In this document: piece by piece, positions 51,490-63,050 of the stretch
Layout of the letters: each line of letters starts with the position of its first letter
Position numbering within the stretch: the first letter of the stretch is position 1
Origin: Salvia splendens
Lineage: Eukaryota; Streptophyta; Magnoliopsida; Lamiales; Lamiaceae
NCBI RefSeq assembly: GCF_004379255.2
Contig: NC_056048.1
Location: 11,927,197-11,991,196 of the forward strand
Length of the DNA: 64,000 bases
Reading direction: 5' to 3'
Made by a program: the position numbers and the translations under genes
The notes under the pieces: generated by a model
What the model was told of the DNA's origin: nothing
The model's input: the letters and a program-made list of their open reading frames with translations, nothing else
Databases searched by the model: none

Positions 51490-53948
51490 AATGGTTGATG
51501 CTCAACTATTGTTTTATGGTTGATGTTTAAGGCATCATAGTATTGAAACAATATAGATGCAACAAGATTGAGTAATAAACAACACATCGACTTCTTAAAC
51601 AATGAATGATAAAGTGTTTATGGCTCTTAGTCTTAAGGCCAAGAAAATACTTAGTTATTGTTCAAACTGATCTAGACTATCAAGTTTTTAACAATTTGTT
51701 TGTTAAATAGCTTGAAAGTCAAGAATGTCTATCTGATGCACTATGAGTTAGAATTCTATGATTCAGAATACTTATAGGAGTGCAACGTAGAAAGACTAGC
51801 AAGTCTCAATGGTTTATACCAATAAGAAGACGAGCAAAGCTTTATGATCAGTAGTGGGAGTCTAATCTCCATTAACGAATCCAAGCATTCTTTCAAAGAA
51901 TGGGATAGTTATGTAAGAAGGAATCGAAGTCTTTCTAAGACAAGTTTGATCAAGTGATGAGTTATACTCATGAAAATCTTATCATTGATGGGATAAGCGT
52001 TAGATATAACGAGATACACCTTAAAGAAACTACCATCATCAGTACCTTCTACAAAACACGAGTTGTGGACTAGAGTGACTCTCGTCTAGCACATATCAAG
52101 GTGTAATGTTGTTCCAACGCATGTTGGAAAGGTATCCAAGTAATTGGAGTTGAGTACTGAGGTATGTTTTAAGGTTGTCCCAAATGATGTAAGATTATTA
52201 GTTCTGTAATCTTCAAAGATAGAATTGTTGTATGAAGATCAAGAGAAGAACTAAAAACCTAACATCGTGATAACTCTCAGGACACATAGAGATATCGAAT
52301 TTTCCACATTACCAAGGACTCATACCATTAGAAACTTTTGCACTAATAAAATCAACTTCAACACCTAAGATTGTAAGAACCATGTCGTAGTGGGAGCGTT
52401 CCCAGGAACATGACAAGTTCATGGGTCTAAGAGTGTCGAAAGACTCGGTCTTAGATTAACTTGAACATAATCCCTTTAACTACAATGTATAATTGGTTCA
52501 TTTAGATATTCATTCTTGGAAAGGTGATAGATTCCAAACTACAATCCTAGATAGACAACATGTTTTTACAAGACTTGCAATACTACCTACAGGCTGTGTC
52601 AGTCAGTGGGAGCTAGTACATCTACAAGTGTAAATGTGGATCTCAAATGGCTAGACAATGACAATGGGCTATGCCCAAAGAGAAATATCATCTTCTCGCT
52701 GTCGTTGTGCCAAGATTTGTTCGATCCTATTGTCTATCAGCACGTACATAATTAGAATGTGTGTATCATGATTGTCAAGACAGCGTTCTATTAATAGAAG
52801 TCTTGAAGAAATCATCTACATGGAACATCATAATATGTATGTAATAGAGGGCAAGAAACACATGATTAGAAGCTTATGAAGACCTTTGTGGTCTTAGGCA
52901 AGCATCTAAATCAGAGATAAGTGTTTTGTCGAGATTGTCAAATGTTTGGAATTTGACATGTGCTCTTTAAGTGTGTAGTAAGCACAAGGAAGTTGAAAGT
53001 GCATTAAATATGGTAATATTGGTACTCTACGATGATGAAATCTACAAAAGTTGCAAACAACTAAGATTGGCATCTAGCGTAGGAAACTGGTTGTCTACCC
53101 AGTTTAAGATAAAGGATTATAGAGAAACTAATTACATTCTAAGCATCTAAAGTCTTTGAGATTGCTAGAAAGAATGTTGAGATTCTCTTAGGAATCCTAT
53201 ATCTACACATAGCTTGGAACATTTTAGCATTAGAATTTCCATGCAAAGGTTTCTACCTTTCAAGATGGAATTGTCTTGTCTCTAATCAAGTGTCGTTTGA
53301 CGCTTAGTGAGAACAAGAATTATGAGACTAGTTCTGCAGATAGATGTCTCATGTATGCTATGATGTGTACTAAGTTTGATATTAGTTGTGCTTTTGCATA
53401 GCAAGTATATATCATATTAACCAAGGCAAAGGACTTTGATTGAGGTAATGAATATACCATAGTACTTGAGAAAGACTAATCGCTATATTCTAGTTTACCA
53501 GTCATTCATGTAATGTCCTTAGGGTTACACTGACTAATTCTTATGACTAATCAGTGATCGAGTAAGTCATCCTCAGTTTATGTGTTTACATTAGGAGTAT
53601 ACTCCTAGTAGCTTTGATCGTAAGTTTGAGTATACCTATGAGTATTTTTACTCTAGCAAAGGCTAACTCAAGAGGAACACAAAATCATAAGCTAAACAAT
53701 CTCATAGAGAGATGAAATTAATTAAAGATCAAGTACGCAGCAAAGACATAGTGACGCAAAAGATATTATCAGAGAACAACCAAGCATATTTTTCACAGAA
53801 AAATGCCTTTTTGGCAACATGTTTCAAACATGATGTGAAATGAATGGTAGTTCGATATATCTAGCTCCAATACCTGCTTTGTGTATAAGTGGGAGAGTTT
53901 TTGGCAGTGGGTATACTCGAAAGCATATTTTGAGTATAAGTGGGAGAT

Positions 53949-55499
53949 TGTTAGGGTTAGTATACTGAAAAGCATGTTTCGAGCGAGAGTTCGCACGAAT
54001 AGAACGTTGCATGTATACGTAAAAACTCTACAATCCACTTTTGACCCGATTCAGTATTATTCGAGCATTTCGCACGAATAGAATCAGTATATTATTACAT
54101 TATGTTTGCTTGTGCGTTTATGAGATATTTTATAAACATTTAAATGCATAAAAAGTAAACAAAGCCTAAGTCTTTTGCTTAGTAGACTGGTTGTGGGCGT
54201 CGTCCACTTTAAGGTAACTACAGTCAATTCTATGCAATGCTTTGCAAAAGAAAAAGAAGAATTTCACAACTTAGATAGGCTTTGGCTACCTATCGTGAAA
54301 GGTTGCAATGTCAGTCCGATTATTTCTAAGCCTTATTGAAATAAGATGACGTTGGTGTGGTATAGCACTGAATGGATCTAACAGCAAGACGTGTCTTTAT
54401 GCTATCTACTGAAAGGCGAGGTCTTGATAAATATCTATTTCTTAATCAATGTACGTTAGCATTGAGCATACGATATTGAGTATCTACTACTTTGACTTAC
54501 CAAAGGTGCGGGTTTTTCGTCACCCAACGATCCAGGTATATTGGGTAGTGGTGATCATTATCTAGCGGTGCTAGGATTGCTATTATGTTGAATCGTGCGC
54601 GAGGTGAGTCTCGTTTGATAATGTCCTCAAGAGGAGCTTGAACAAGGTTTTATTATTCAGAAACTGGCCAGTTGGAGTTTTATTACTCTATGAATAATAA
54701 ATAAGTGTTTCTTGCTAAGTCCACTCTTGGAATTAATAAGATGTTAATTAATTAAGTCCATAGCAGACTTTAATTAATTAATGGACATTTGTATCTTAAG
54801 CGCGGGAAATAAATAATAAATAAAATGGAAACCCGGATTACTTATACTTTTGGATTTGGATGGGGAGTTCAATATTACATCTGTAGTGGCTGCTCGTAAT
54901 ATTTCAATATAAGCTTGTTTAAATTGTGGGTTCAATTTAATTAGTAAAAGGCTAATTGGGGGAGCCTATATCCAAAACCTTCCATAGATCCCTGACTGGG
55001 CCCAATATGTAACTATTATAAATAGGAGAATAAAGGAGACAGAAAATACAATTTTTTGATGAAAATTTTCGCCCACTCTAATTATTAAGAGGGGGACGAT
55101 TTTTTTTATTCAATTTCTCCTCCGTGAGATCTTCAGCTCCTCCTCCGTGAGAAAGTTCTGACTTCTTTATTCGAGTCCTAGTGTTTCGATAAGATCAGCC
55201 CACACTGATTTCGGAATACAGTTCGGGACACCAGTCAGAAGATCCGTGGTCTAGTAATGAAGATCATCGTGGAGAAGGTCCAAGCAATCGACGATTCTTT
55301 GGAGAATCAACGAGGTAAATTGGCTAACTCCGTAGTATGCATGTTTTAGGATTTATTTGTTCTAAAGCATGTATGTAATTCAAGTTATGAGCATGATACA
55401 TGTGATAATTACGCGAATAGATTTTGTCTAAATAATCTGCTAAATAGATCCGTATTATGTGATCCGTTAGAACGCACGCTTCCGCTGCCAACCCCTACA
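53949..55499 (+). repeat. 3' LTR of the nested element
   Basis: 1551 bp, near-identical to the 5' copy, followed by CTGTA. Confidence 0.9.
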
Positions 55500-55504
55500 C
55501 TGTA

Positions 55505-55618
55505 ACCTTGTGGTTTCTATGTATCTGGCTTGTTACCTCTGAGATTAGCCATCTCAGTAGGAGGTGTAACAAAATAGGTCTAGGTAATTAGTGAATCCAT
55601 GGTGGTCTGATCCCTACA
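55505..55618 (+). repeat. Right piece of the host copia element's 5' LTR
   Basis: It matches the end of the 3' LTR (cttgtggtt ... ggtggtctgatccctaca). It contains 'catctcagtaggaggtgtaa', which the 3' LTR has lost. Confidence 0.8.
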
Positions 55619-55619
55619 G

Positions 55620-55632
55620 TGGTATCAAAGCC
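55620..55632 (+). other. Primer-binding site (initiator Met tRNA, variant)
   Basis: TGGTATCAAAGCC lies one base after the LTR end. Confidence 0.85.
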
Positions 55633-56324
55633 ACGGGGGGATCACCATGGCACGCCGGGTCGCTAAATAAGGAGGTGGGCTCGTCAGAGCTCAAGCCTTC
55701 GATATAGGCTTTGAGGTAAGTCGGATACACTTTAACGAAGGGTATCCACTTTGGTATATTGGCTAAGCCTCTCCCTTACTGCTATCTAGACTTAGGGTTG
55801 GGTTTTGCTGCTGGTAGTGTCGCTGGCCGCGGCTTAGGCCTTTGTGCTCTTGTTTGATGCATGTTTTTTTTGCGATTACTGTTTTTATCTTGTGCTTCCT
55901 CTACTGTTTTCTGCTTGCTTGCTTTGATTTCTCCAAAGTGTGCATTCCAGAGATGATTATCTGGGACTAAGAGTGAATTACCTATCCACCCTGTACCTTA
56001 ACCATCTTGAGTGACCCCCTACGCCCCCATACATTGGGTGATTGCGAACTAGGAAATCCTCTTTCCGATGTACACGTGACAGATAGGGAGGAACTCCTTC
56101 TTGACTGGATATTTGAGTCTGGAATCATTTGGTGTTTGTTCCTGTGTGTGCGCGCTTGATGTTACTTGCATCTGTGAGCTTATTGCACGTCAAATCCTTG
56201 CAAACTTGTTCTCAGTGGACTTCTTGATTGTTCTGTGTTCAAGTCCACTTATTGTGTAAGTAGGGTTATTTGTTGTGCCTTGTGTGTGTTGAGTTCTTTT
56301 GTGTGTGTTAAAATCTTTTCTAAA

Positions 56325-57100
56325 ATGACTTAGCCAGTTGGCATCATTCCCATCAATGGGAAAAATGATTTTGTAATCTGGAAACAGAAGATCAAATGTG
56401 TTTTAATCCAGCAGAAGCTTTTCAAAGCTATAGAAGGGACTATCCCTGATACTGAGTCTGCTGAAAAAAAGTGGCTGAAATGAAGGAATTAGCCAGATCT
56501 ACTATAATCATAAATCTTTCTGACTCTGCGATTAGAAAAAGTTGGGTCCATTGAGTCTGCTTCTGAGATGTGGACAAAGCTAGATACTCTCTTTACTAAA
56601 ACCTCTATGTCTTCCATGATGTATCTTCTTGAAAAACTTTTTAAATTCAAACTGGACCTTTCCAAAGACATAAAGGATAATACTGATCGTGTTCAAAAAC
56701 TTGTCCAATACATTAAAAGGTATGGGGACAAAACTATTGATGAGTACACATGACACTTACAATCATGTTAAGGTTGCCATTAAGTATGGCAGGGATAGTG
56801 CCCCTCTAGACCTTATAATCAGTTCTTTAAAACCAAAGTAATGGAAATTAAAGAAAACTCTGACTCTAAATCGTCTCAAACTAAAGCTTTAAATGTTAGA
56901 GGGATGTCTAAATCTAGAGGGGATAGCATGAACTCGGATGGGAATGGTAAAAAGCAAGGCAGAGGCAGATCTATATCAAAAAGCAAAGACCCTAAAGCTA
57001 AAAGGAAGTGTTTTAATTATGGGGAAGTGGGTCATTATAAAAATAAATGTACAAGTCCCAAGAAAGGTAATAGCCATAACAAGTCCCAAGAAAGGTAATA
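56325..57100 (+). pseudogene. Copia gag (host element of the nest)
   Basis: ATG 56325 is followed by TAG at codon 3, then an open stretch: GIIPINGKNDFVIWKQKIK, then stops near 56480. The frame continues MWTKLDTLFTKTSMSSMMYL (56568-56750) and, after another break, a basic Ser/Lys-rich region. The zinc knuckle is CFNYGEVGHYKNKC, with Tyr in place of the second Cys. Codons for the tail KGNSHNKSQE are duplicated near 57061-57105. Confidence 0.8.
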
Positions 57101-57154
57101 GCCATAATAATAACAACCAAATAGAATCTAGCCAAAGATGATGGTTTTAATGTA

Positions 57155-58155
57155 GTGTGTTTCATGAACCATTATTTGTTTTCTGTTAATTCTGGCTCTG
57201 AGTGTTTCTTTACTCAAAATAATTGGCTAATTGATTCTGGATGCACCTTTCACATTTCTCCTTTCAAAAATGTTTTTTCCTACCTTGAACCTGTTGAAAA
57301 TGCTTTTGTTTCAATAGCTAATGACAACATGTGTAAAATTCTTAGAATTGGCACTGTGTGTTTGAAGTTTGAGAATGATTGATTATTTGCTAACTTTGAA
57401 GAATGTGATATATGTGCCTGATCTGAATTACAATCCGCTTTCTTGTTCCTATCTTGAATCTGAAGGGTATGGGGTAAGTGGGGGCAGGGTGTTATGAAGA
57501 CCTATAAAGGTATGTTGTGCTTGTTTAAAGCTCTTAAGAAATGTAATCTGTATCTGTGTACTGCTAAGTCCCTGACTAGTTATGATCATAGTGTAAATCT
57601 GGTTAAAATGGATAAGACTCTATTGTGGCATAATAGACTTCAGCATATGATTCAAAAGGGCTTAAAACTTTTGAAAAGTGTTGAGATTTTGACTGATTTG
57701 GATTTAAAAAATGAGCTACCCTTTTGTGAAACTTGTGTTTTGGAAAAGCAACATAACCTTTTTTTTCCCTACCCATGTGACTGAAAATAGCAGTCACTCT
57801 GTCTTAGAGTACCTTCATATGGATGTTTGGGGCTCTGCCTCTGTCATTACCCACTCTGGGGCAGTTTATTTTAGGGGTGAAGCTCTTTATACTTCCTGCT
57901 ATTTGATCAATAGATCACCTTCTGTCACACCTGAGGGTGTTTGGGTGTAGTGCTTTCACTCATTGCAAAAGTAATAAGCTTGATCCTAGGTCCAAAAAAT
58001 GTGTATTTCCTGGGTATCCAGAGGGAGTCAAGGGATATAGAGTCATGGTTAGGGATGTACCTAGTTTCAAGGTAATTGTTAGTAGGATGTTATCTTCAAT
58101 GAATATGATTTCTCTTGTCTTCAGTCCACTAGTGCACCTGCTTCTCCATCATTAG
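57155..58155 (+). pseudogene. Copia protease and remnant integrase
   Basis: Protease WLIDSGCTFHISPF (near 57226-57265). GAG-pre-integrase LLWHNRLQHMIQKGLK with CETCVLEKQ (57620-57750). Integrase first-Asp block HMDVWGSASVI (57816-57850) is joined directly to the late block ALYTSCYLINRSPS (57885-57925). The core with the second Asp and the Glu is therefore deleted. Confidence 0.8.
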
Positions 58156-58432
58156 ATAGTGAACCTCTTAGTGAGGTGGAGCTGTCTAGGGAGGGTCCCA
58201 CAAGTGAGGTGGAGTCTCAGGGAAATGATGCTTCCACTGAGGTGGAGCAGGTATGAAATACCTTCCCTATGAACCCTAACTCCAACCCCTCTACCCTCCA
58301 GATACCCAAGTAATACATGGTGCTATTGACAATGAGCCTCCTCCCAATAATAATTTAGATTTACACAACTATCAACTAGCCAGGGATAAAACTAGAAGGG
58401 TTGTTAATCCTCCTAACAGACATGGTCAATGT

Positions 58433-59718
58433 GTGAATTTGATTGCTTTAGCTTTTAATGTGTTTGAATCGGATGGTGATGAACCTCAATCTTACAAACA
58501 GTCTTCAAAATCTAAGTTTTGGGATTTGTGGCTTAAGGCCATGAAAGAAGAAATGCAGTCCTTGTTGTCAATAATACTTGGATCCTTTGTACATTTGCCT
58601 CTTTGTGCCTCTGTGGTTGATTGCAGGTATTTGTTTAAACTAAAAATGAACTTCAGGGGCTTAGGTACAAGACAAGGTTGGTTGCCAAAGGTTTTACTCA
58701 GCAAGAGGGGATAGATTATACTGAAATTTTTGCTCCTGGGGAGAAGTTTACTACTGTGAGAGTCATGCTTACCTTATCTGCTCACTTTAATTGGGAGTTG
58801 AAATAAATGGATGTCAAAACTGCTTTTCTTCATGGTGATTTAGATAAGCCTATTTACATGAAGCAACCATAGGGTTTTGTTGATCATAAGTTTCCTAATC
58901 ATGTGTGTTTACTTAAGAAAACTTTGTATGGTCTGAAACAGTCTCCTAGGCAGTGGAATATCAAGTTTAATACTTGCATGCATAAGTTAGGGTTTGTGAG
59001 AAGTACCTTTGATGCTTGCTTGTATGTTAAAAACTTGGATAAAGTTCATGTGTTCTTGCTGATGTATGTTGATGACATGCTTATCACGGGTCCTTGCATT
59101 AAGTCTATTAAGCATGTTCAGTCTACTCTATGTGATAACTTTGACATGAAAGATCTTGGTGATGCTAAGAAGATTTTAGGTATCAATATCTATAGGGATC
59201 GGAAGTCTTCTACCCTAGTTCTTAACCAAGAACCCCATATGCAAAAATTTCTTGAAAAGTTTAATATGTTTGATGTTACACCTGCTTCTGTTCCTCTGGC
59301 TGCACATTTCTTGCTGAGTAAGGACCTTTGTCCTAAAACTGAGTCTGAAATCATAGCTATAAGGAAGGTTCCTTATTCTAATGCGATTGGTTCTGTGATG
59401 TATCTTATGGTTAGTACTAGGCCTGATATTGCCTATGCTATTTCTAGCTTGAGTAGATACATGTTTAATCCAGGATCTGTACATTGGGAAGCTCTTAAAT
59501 GGTTGCTTAGATATTTGAAAAATACTTCTAAGTATGGTCTTTGTTTTTCTAAGTGTGATCCAGGTGTAGAGTTGTGTGGTTTTGTTGATTCTAACTACGC
59601 TAATGACAAAGATAAGAGGAAGTCAACCACTTCATATATGTTCACTGTTTGCAGATCTTGCATAAGTTGGAAATCTCAATTGCAGCACATTGTTGCTCTA
59701 TCTACCACTGAATCATAA
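58433..59718 (+). pseudogene. Copia reverse transcriptase
   Basis: Two frames are linked by a shift near 58715. The first carries the N-terminal part, then [12 protein letters not shown], a TAA at 58804 and [16 protein letters not shown] lies at 58870. From 58903 a 271-codon open stretch has LKKTLYGLKQSPRQW, the catalytic YVDDMLI, DMKDLGDAKKILGI and VSTRPDIAYAISSLSRYM. Confidence 0.85.
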
Positions 59719-60035
59719 TATATAGCTATTAGTCTATTAAAGAAGTTATGAAGGAGGCTATATGGTTAAAGGGAGTTCTTTCTGAACTCATATTTCTTAA
59801 GTGTGCTCCTGTGCTTTATTCTGATAGTCAGTCTACTATACAATTGTTCAAAAACCCTGTTTTACATGATAGAATTAAGCATATAGATGATAGGTTCTAT
59901 TTCATCAGAGATGTTGTTGAAAAGGGTGACATTCTTTCACTAAAAGTGCATACCGATCATAATCTTACAGACATGGGAACTACATGTCTTTCTATGGAAA
60001 AATTGCTTTCATGCATCAAAAGGTTGCATTTTTGA
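59719..60035 (+). pseudogene. Copia RNase H
   Basis: It is separated from RT by a stop at 59716-59718 (STTES then TAA) and a one-codon shift. AIWLKGVLSEL, YSDSQSTIQLFKNP and the tail SLKVHTDHNLTDM follow, ending TGA at 60033. Confidence 0.85.
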
Positions 60036-60295
60036 TTTTGACTGAGCATGTGCATGTCCCGAGGTTAAAGACCTTATAGACTAATTGGCTTCGACCATCT
60101 AGAGTTTTAAGGCAACTAAAGTCCTACTTGACTAAGTGGTGGAAGCCATTTGTGTCTTGAGGCAACTTGGTTTTCCATGTCTAATGAAATTTGTGTTTTT
60201 TGGTGATTAGGAATGCCTTGTAGGCTGTGATGAAGCACTCGTGGACCAATGCTCTCCCATGTTTGTTTCTTCTGATGTAGTCCAAAGGTGGAGAA

Positions 60296-61235
60296 TGTTG
60301 AATAATTGAATCACTTTTGTGACTAGGCCGTTGGCTAAGACTTTGGGCTGAATTTATTCAGGCCCGTTATGAATTAAATCAGTGGCCCATTTCTTTGTGG
60401 CCCGTCTTATTTGGTTCACCTACCTGGCCTCACCGATGGCCACCACGTGTGCACTCCACGGGGATCGTGAGTGTTGACCTTTGGATTGAGGCAATGTTTG
60501 TTTGGTAAGAGATAAGTCTCTCGACCCTTCCTTTCCCTCATTCATTCAGTTCATTCTTTTCTCTCTCTCTCTCTCCTTGGTGATATGTTATACCTTCTCT
60601 CTCTCTCTCTAAGGCGAATCCACTTGATTCTTCCTCCGATCTTATTTTTGGACCGATTAATCTCTGTTTTACTGAGATCTAATGGGTTGAGTTCTTGAGT
60701 TGAGGTTACTTCTTCGGTCTCCTTCAAGATCAAGTGTGAGATTTGACTCTAAAGTTTGATCGGCTTGTAATCGGGCATGTTTTTCAGAGATTCTGTGTTG
60801 TGAGACAGAGATCTGTGAGAAATGTGACGGTTTGCGTGTTGAGTTGTCCGCAGTGAGCGGTAGTCAGTGAGATCTAGGCTTTCTGATCTCTAATGGTATA
60901 ATTTGTTCAGCGGTTGAGATTTAGGGAGGTACAAGGCATAGTGCAGTCACTGCTGTGACCTGAGCCATATTCTAGAATCTTTGTTCCCTTTTGTTATTTT
61001 CTTGTTTGTTTCTGATCCGTTTAGATCTTTTCCTTAGATTACTAATTTGTTTACTAAGTGTGCAGATGCTAGACGGAGGGAGCTAGAGGTTCAATTCTGG
61101 TGGAAGACTTGAACATAGCTAGGGTTCTGTTAGCTGTATCTTGTACTTAGTAAAATTGTAATCTTGTGGTTTTTTTGTATCTGGCTTGTTAACTCTGAGA
61201 CTAGCCAATGAATCTATGGTGGTCTAATCCCTACA
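60296..61235 (+). repeat. 3' LTR of the host copia element
   Basis: 940 bp, TGTTGAATAATTG to AATCCCTACA. (CT)n tracts lie at 60560-60612. It shares its outline and its end with the solo LTR at 62127. Confidence 0.85.
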
Positions 61236-62126
61236 GAGAGACATTAAGAATTCTCAGTGAATCTTTCATTCATAATTTTTTTTTTCCACCAAGAACATTT
61301 TCTATAACTCTGTTACTCTAAATTTTGAGTAAAAATCCCCTATAGAGGCAATGTACTTTTTAATAAGTGATTCATACTGTCAAGCGTATCAATTCCAAAT
61401 TTAAGTCCATTTAAATGGTCGGCAGCTGTTAGTATGTGTTGGGGTAATAAAAATGTACATCAGAAATATATTGATTTTCCCCAATACCAAATATTTTGTC
61501 TTGTATATTTGATTCCCACGAATCTATTTTCTTCACCATGAGTTATAGACTTCTAGTCTCAATAAAAATGTTACTATTTCTTATCTTTCATAATGAAATA
61601 TTATATTAGTGACTAATTAAAGATCGCGACATCTATTTTATTTTGTTTATAATTATAATTCACGCACACCCAAAATTTACATGTTTGAAGTAACTCGAAC
61701 TCTTGAAGGAATTATTAAGCATAGTTACATCGTAAGTGAAAGGAAAATAATAATATTGGATGAACAAGCTGTTCGTAGGACAGCTGAGCATGAGGTATCT
61801 GATCTAAAACAAATATTTGATTCCAAATATGATTATTCTTAGGTTTGCGAATTGCATCCAAACAAAACACAAATCTTATGAAATCCTCATTAAATTATAA
61901 CTTAGCTATTATTCTTTAATGCATATTTGTTTGTCACTTAATTAAGAAATTAACACAAAATCTAATTCGTATTTCCAGATTCCCTAGTGATCTTAGCAAG
62001 ATCTTATAAGCATGTAGTCATGCGATAAATGCTAACTAACTGTCGTATTTTCCCCCTTCTCTTTGGCATATGATTTCATTAATTGGATTTTGTGATTTAT
62101 TATATATAAAGATCCAAATTCAAGGA
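61236..62126. other. AT-rich intergenic stretch, nothing recognised
   Basis: No coding signature or repeat pair is recognised. Its last five bases (AAGGA) are the target duplication of the next element. Confidence 0.45.
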
Positions 62127-63001
62127 TGTTGAATATTGGTGATGGACTTTCATTGGGCTTGTTGTATTAGTGGCCCATATGCTGCTGAGTTGGGCTTGGC
62201 CCAAGTCTTATGCACTCCCACTCCAGATGCCGCCACGTGGACTCCTCACTCGGATCTTGGCCTTCAGCCATCAGATTGTGAAGTGTGCTTGTTTATGTGA
62301 GTAAGTCCTTTGAGCTTCCTTTTCATTCTACACAAAAAACACACTCTCTCTCTCTCTCTCGAAAACTCTCAGACGCTCTCTCTTCTTCTCTCTTTCTGCT
62401 TTCTTCTCCGACGGTTTTCTGGCAGTTTCTTTGTGATCATGCACGGTTAGAAGTGTTGTAGGTCTTGCTACAGTAGCAGAGAAGGCAACCACTTCGGTTG
62501 CTGATGTGTTGAGCAAACTAGGGTTTCTAGTGTGAGGTTTTCTGTGCGAGATTGTTCTCGAACGGTCTAGATCTGGTGTGTAGGAGTCGGTTAGGCTTGG
62601 AATCTGGAGTGTGAGGTTAATCACTGGTTGATTCGGCTGTGCTCCTTTGGATCTGTGTTCTGGAGAATAGGCTTGTATCATCGGCGGGTAGCTGAGCCGT
62701 TGATTGGTTTTTCCTTTAAGTTTACTTCTGTATATTTCTTATTCTAGTGTAACTCGTCTTGATCCGAGAGGATCTCTTTTGTGTTACTGACTAGTATTGT
62801 GAGTGTGCAGGGTTTGGAAGCTTTCAAGGAGTTCTGTGGTTAAATTCTAGTTTGTAATAGCTAGATAATTTGTCTGTAATCAAGTTTCTTGTAAATCTAT
62901 TTTGTAATATCAATCGCTTGGTTGGAGTTTGACTGAGCTCCCTAACGAAGAACAAAGAGGTCTTGGTAATTAGTGAACCCGACCCTAGTCTGATCCCTAC
63001 A
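62127..63001 (+). mobile_element. Solo LTR related to the LTR at 60296-61235
   Basis: 875 bp, TGTTGAATATTGG to TGATCCCTACA, with a perfect 5-bp duplication AAGGA (62122-62126, 63002-63006). It shares the end 'aattagtgaa...ctgatccctaca' with the 5' LTR piece at 55505-55618. (CT)n at 62342-62362. No interior remains. Confidence 0.88.
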
Positions 63002-63050
63002 AAGGATTAGCTTTTAGATTTGATTTTATTAAGCTTCCATGCTATTACAT

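Larger units (their letters stand above)
49938..55499 (+). mobile_element. LTR element with long young LTRs and a non-coding interior
   Basis: The LTRs are 49938-51489 and 53949-55499 (about 1.55 kb), TGTTAGGGTTAG to AACCCCTACA. The target duplication CTGTA is perfect (49933-49937, 55500-55504). I count about 18 differences between the LTRs (about 1.2%). The 2.46-kb interior has no ORF above about 80 codons. Stop-ridden traces of copia pol remain, such as a TGYAMMCTKFDIS-like stretch at 53351-53400 (compare YAMxCTRPDI). The purine tract AAGTGGGAGA precedes the 3' LTR. It probably moved with proteins made by another copy. Confidence 0.88.
49891..61235 (+). mobile_element. Ty1/copia element with 5' LTR truncated and split by another LTR element
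   Basis: The 3' LTR is 60296-61235. Only the last ~160 bp of the 5' LTR remain, in two pieces (49891-49937 and 55505-55618) separated by the element at 49938-55499. A PBS TGGTATCAAAGCC (55620-55632), gag to RNase H and a purine tract (AAAGGTGGAGAA, 60284-60295) are present. The left boundary is set by where homology to the 3' LTR begins ('gctagggttct'). Target duplication cannot be tested because of the truncation. Confidence 0.8.

Noticed and set aside
53793..54081. ORFs across the start of the 3' LTR at 53949
   Set aside because: They straddle the LTR boundary and have no family match.
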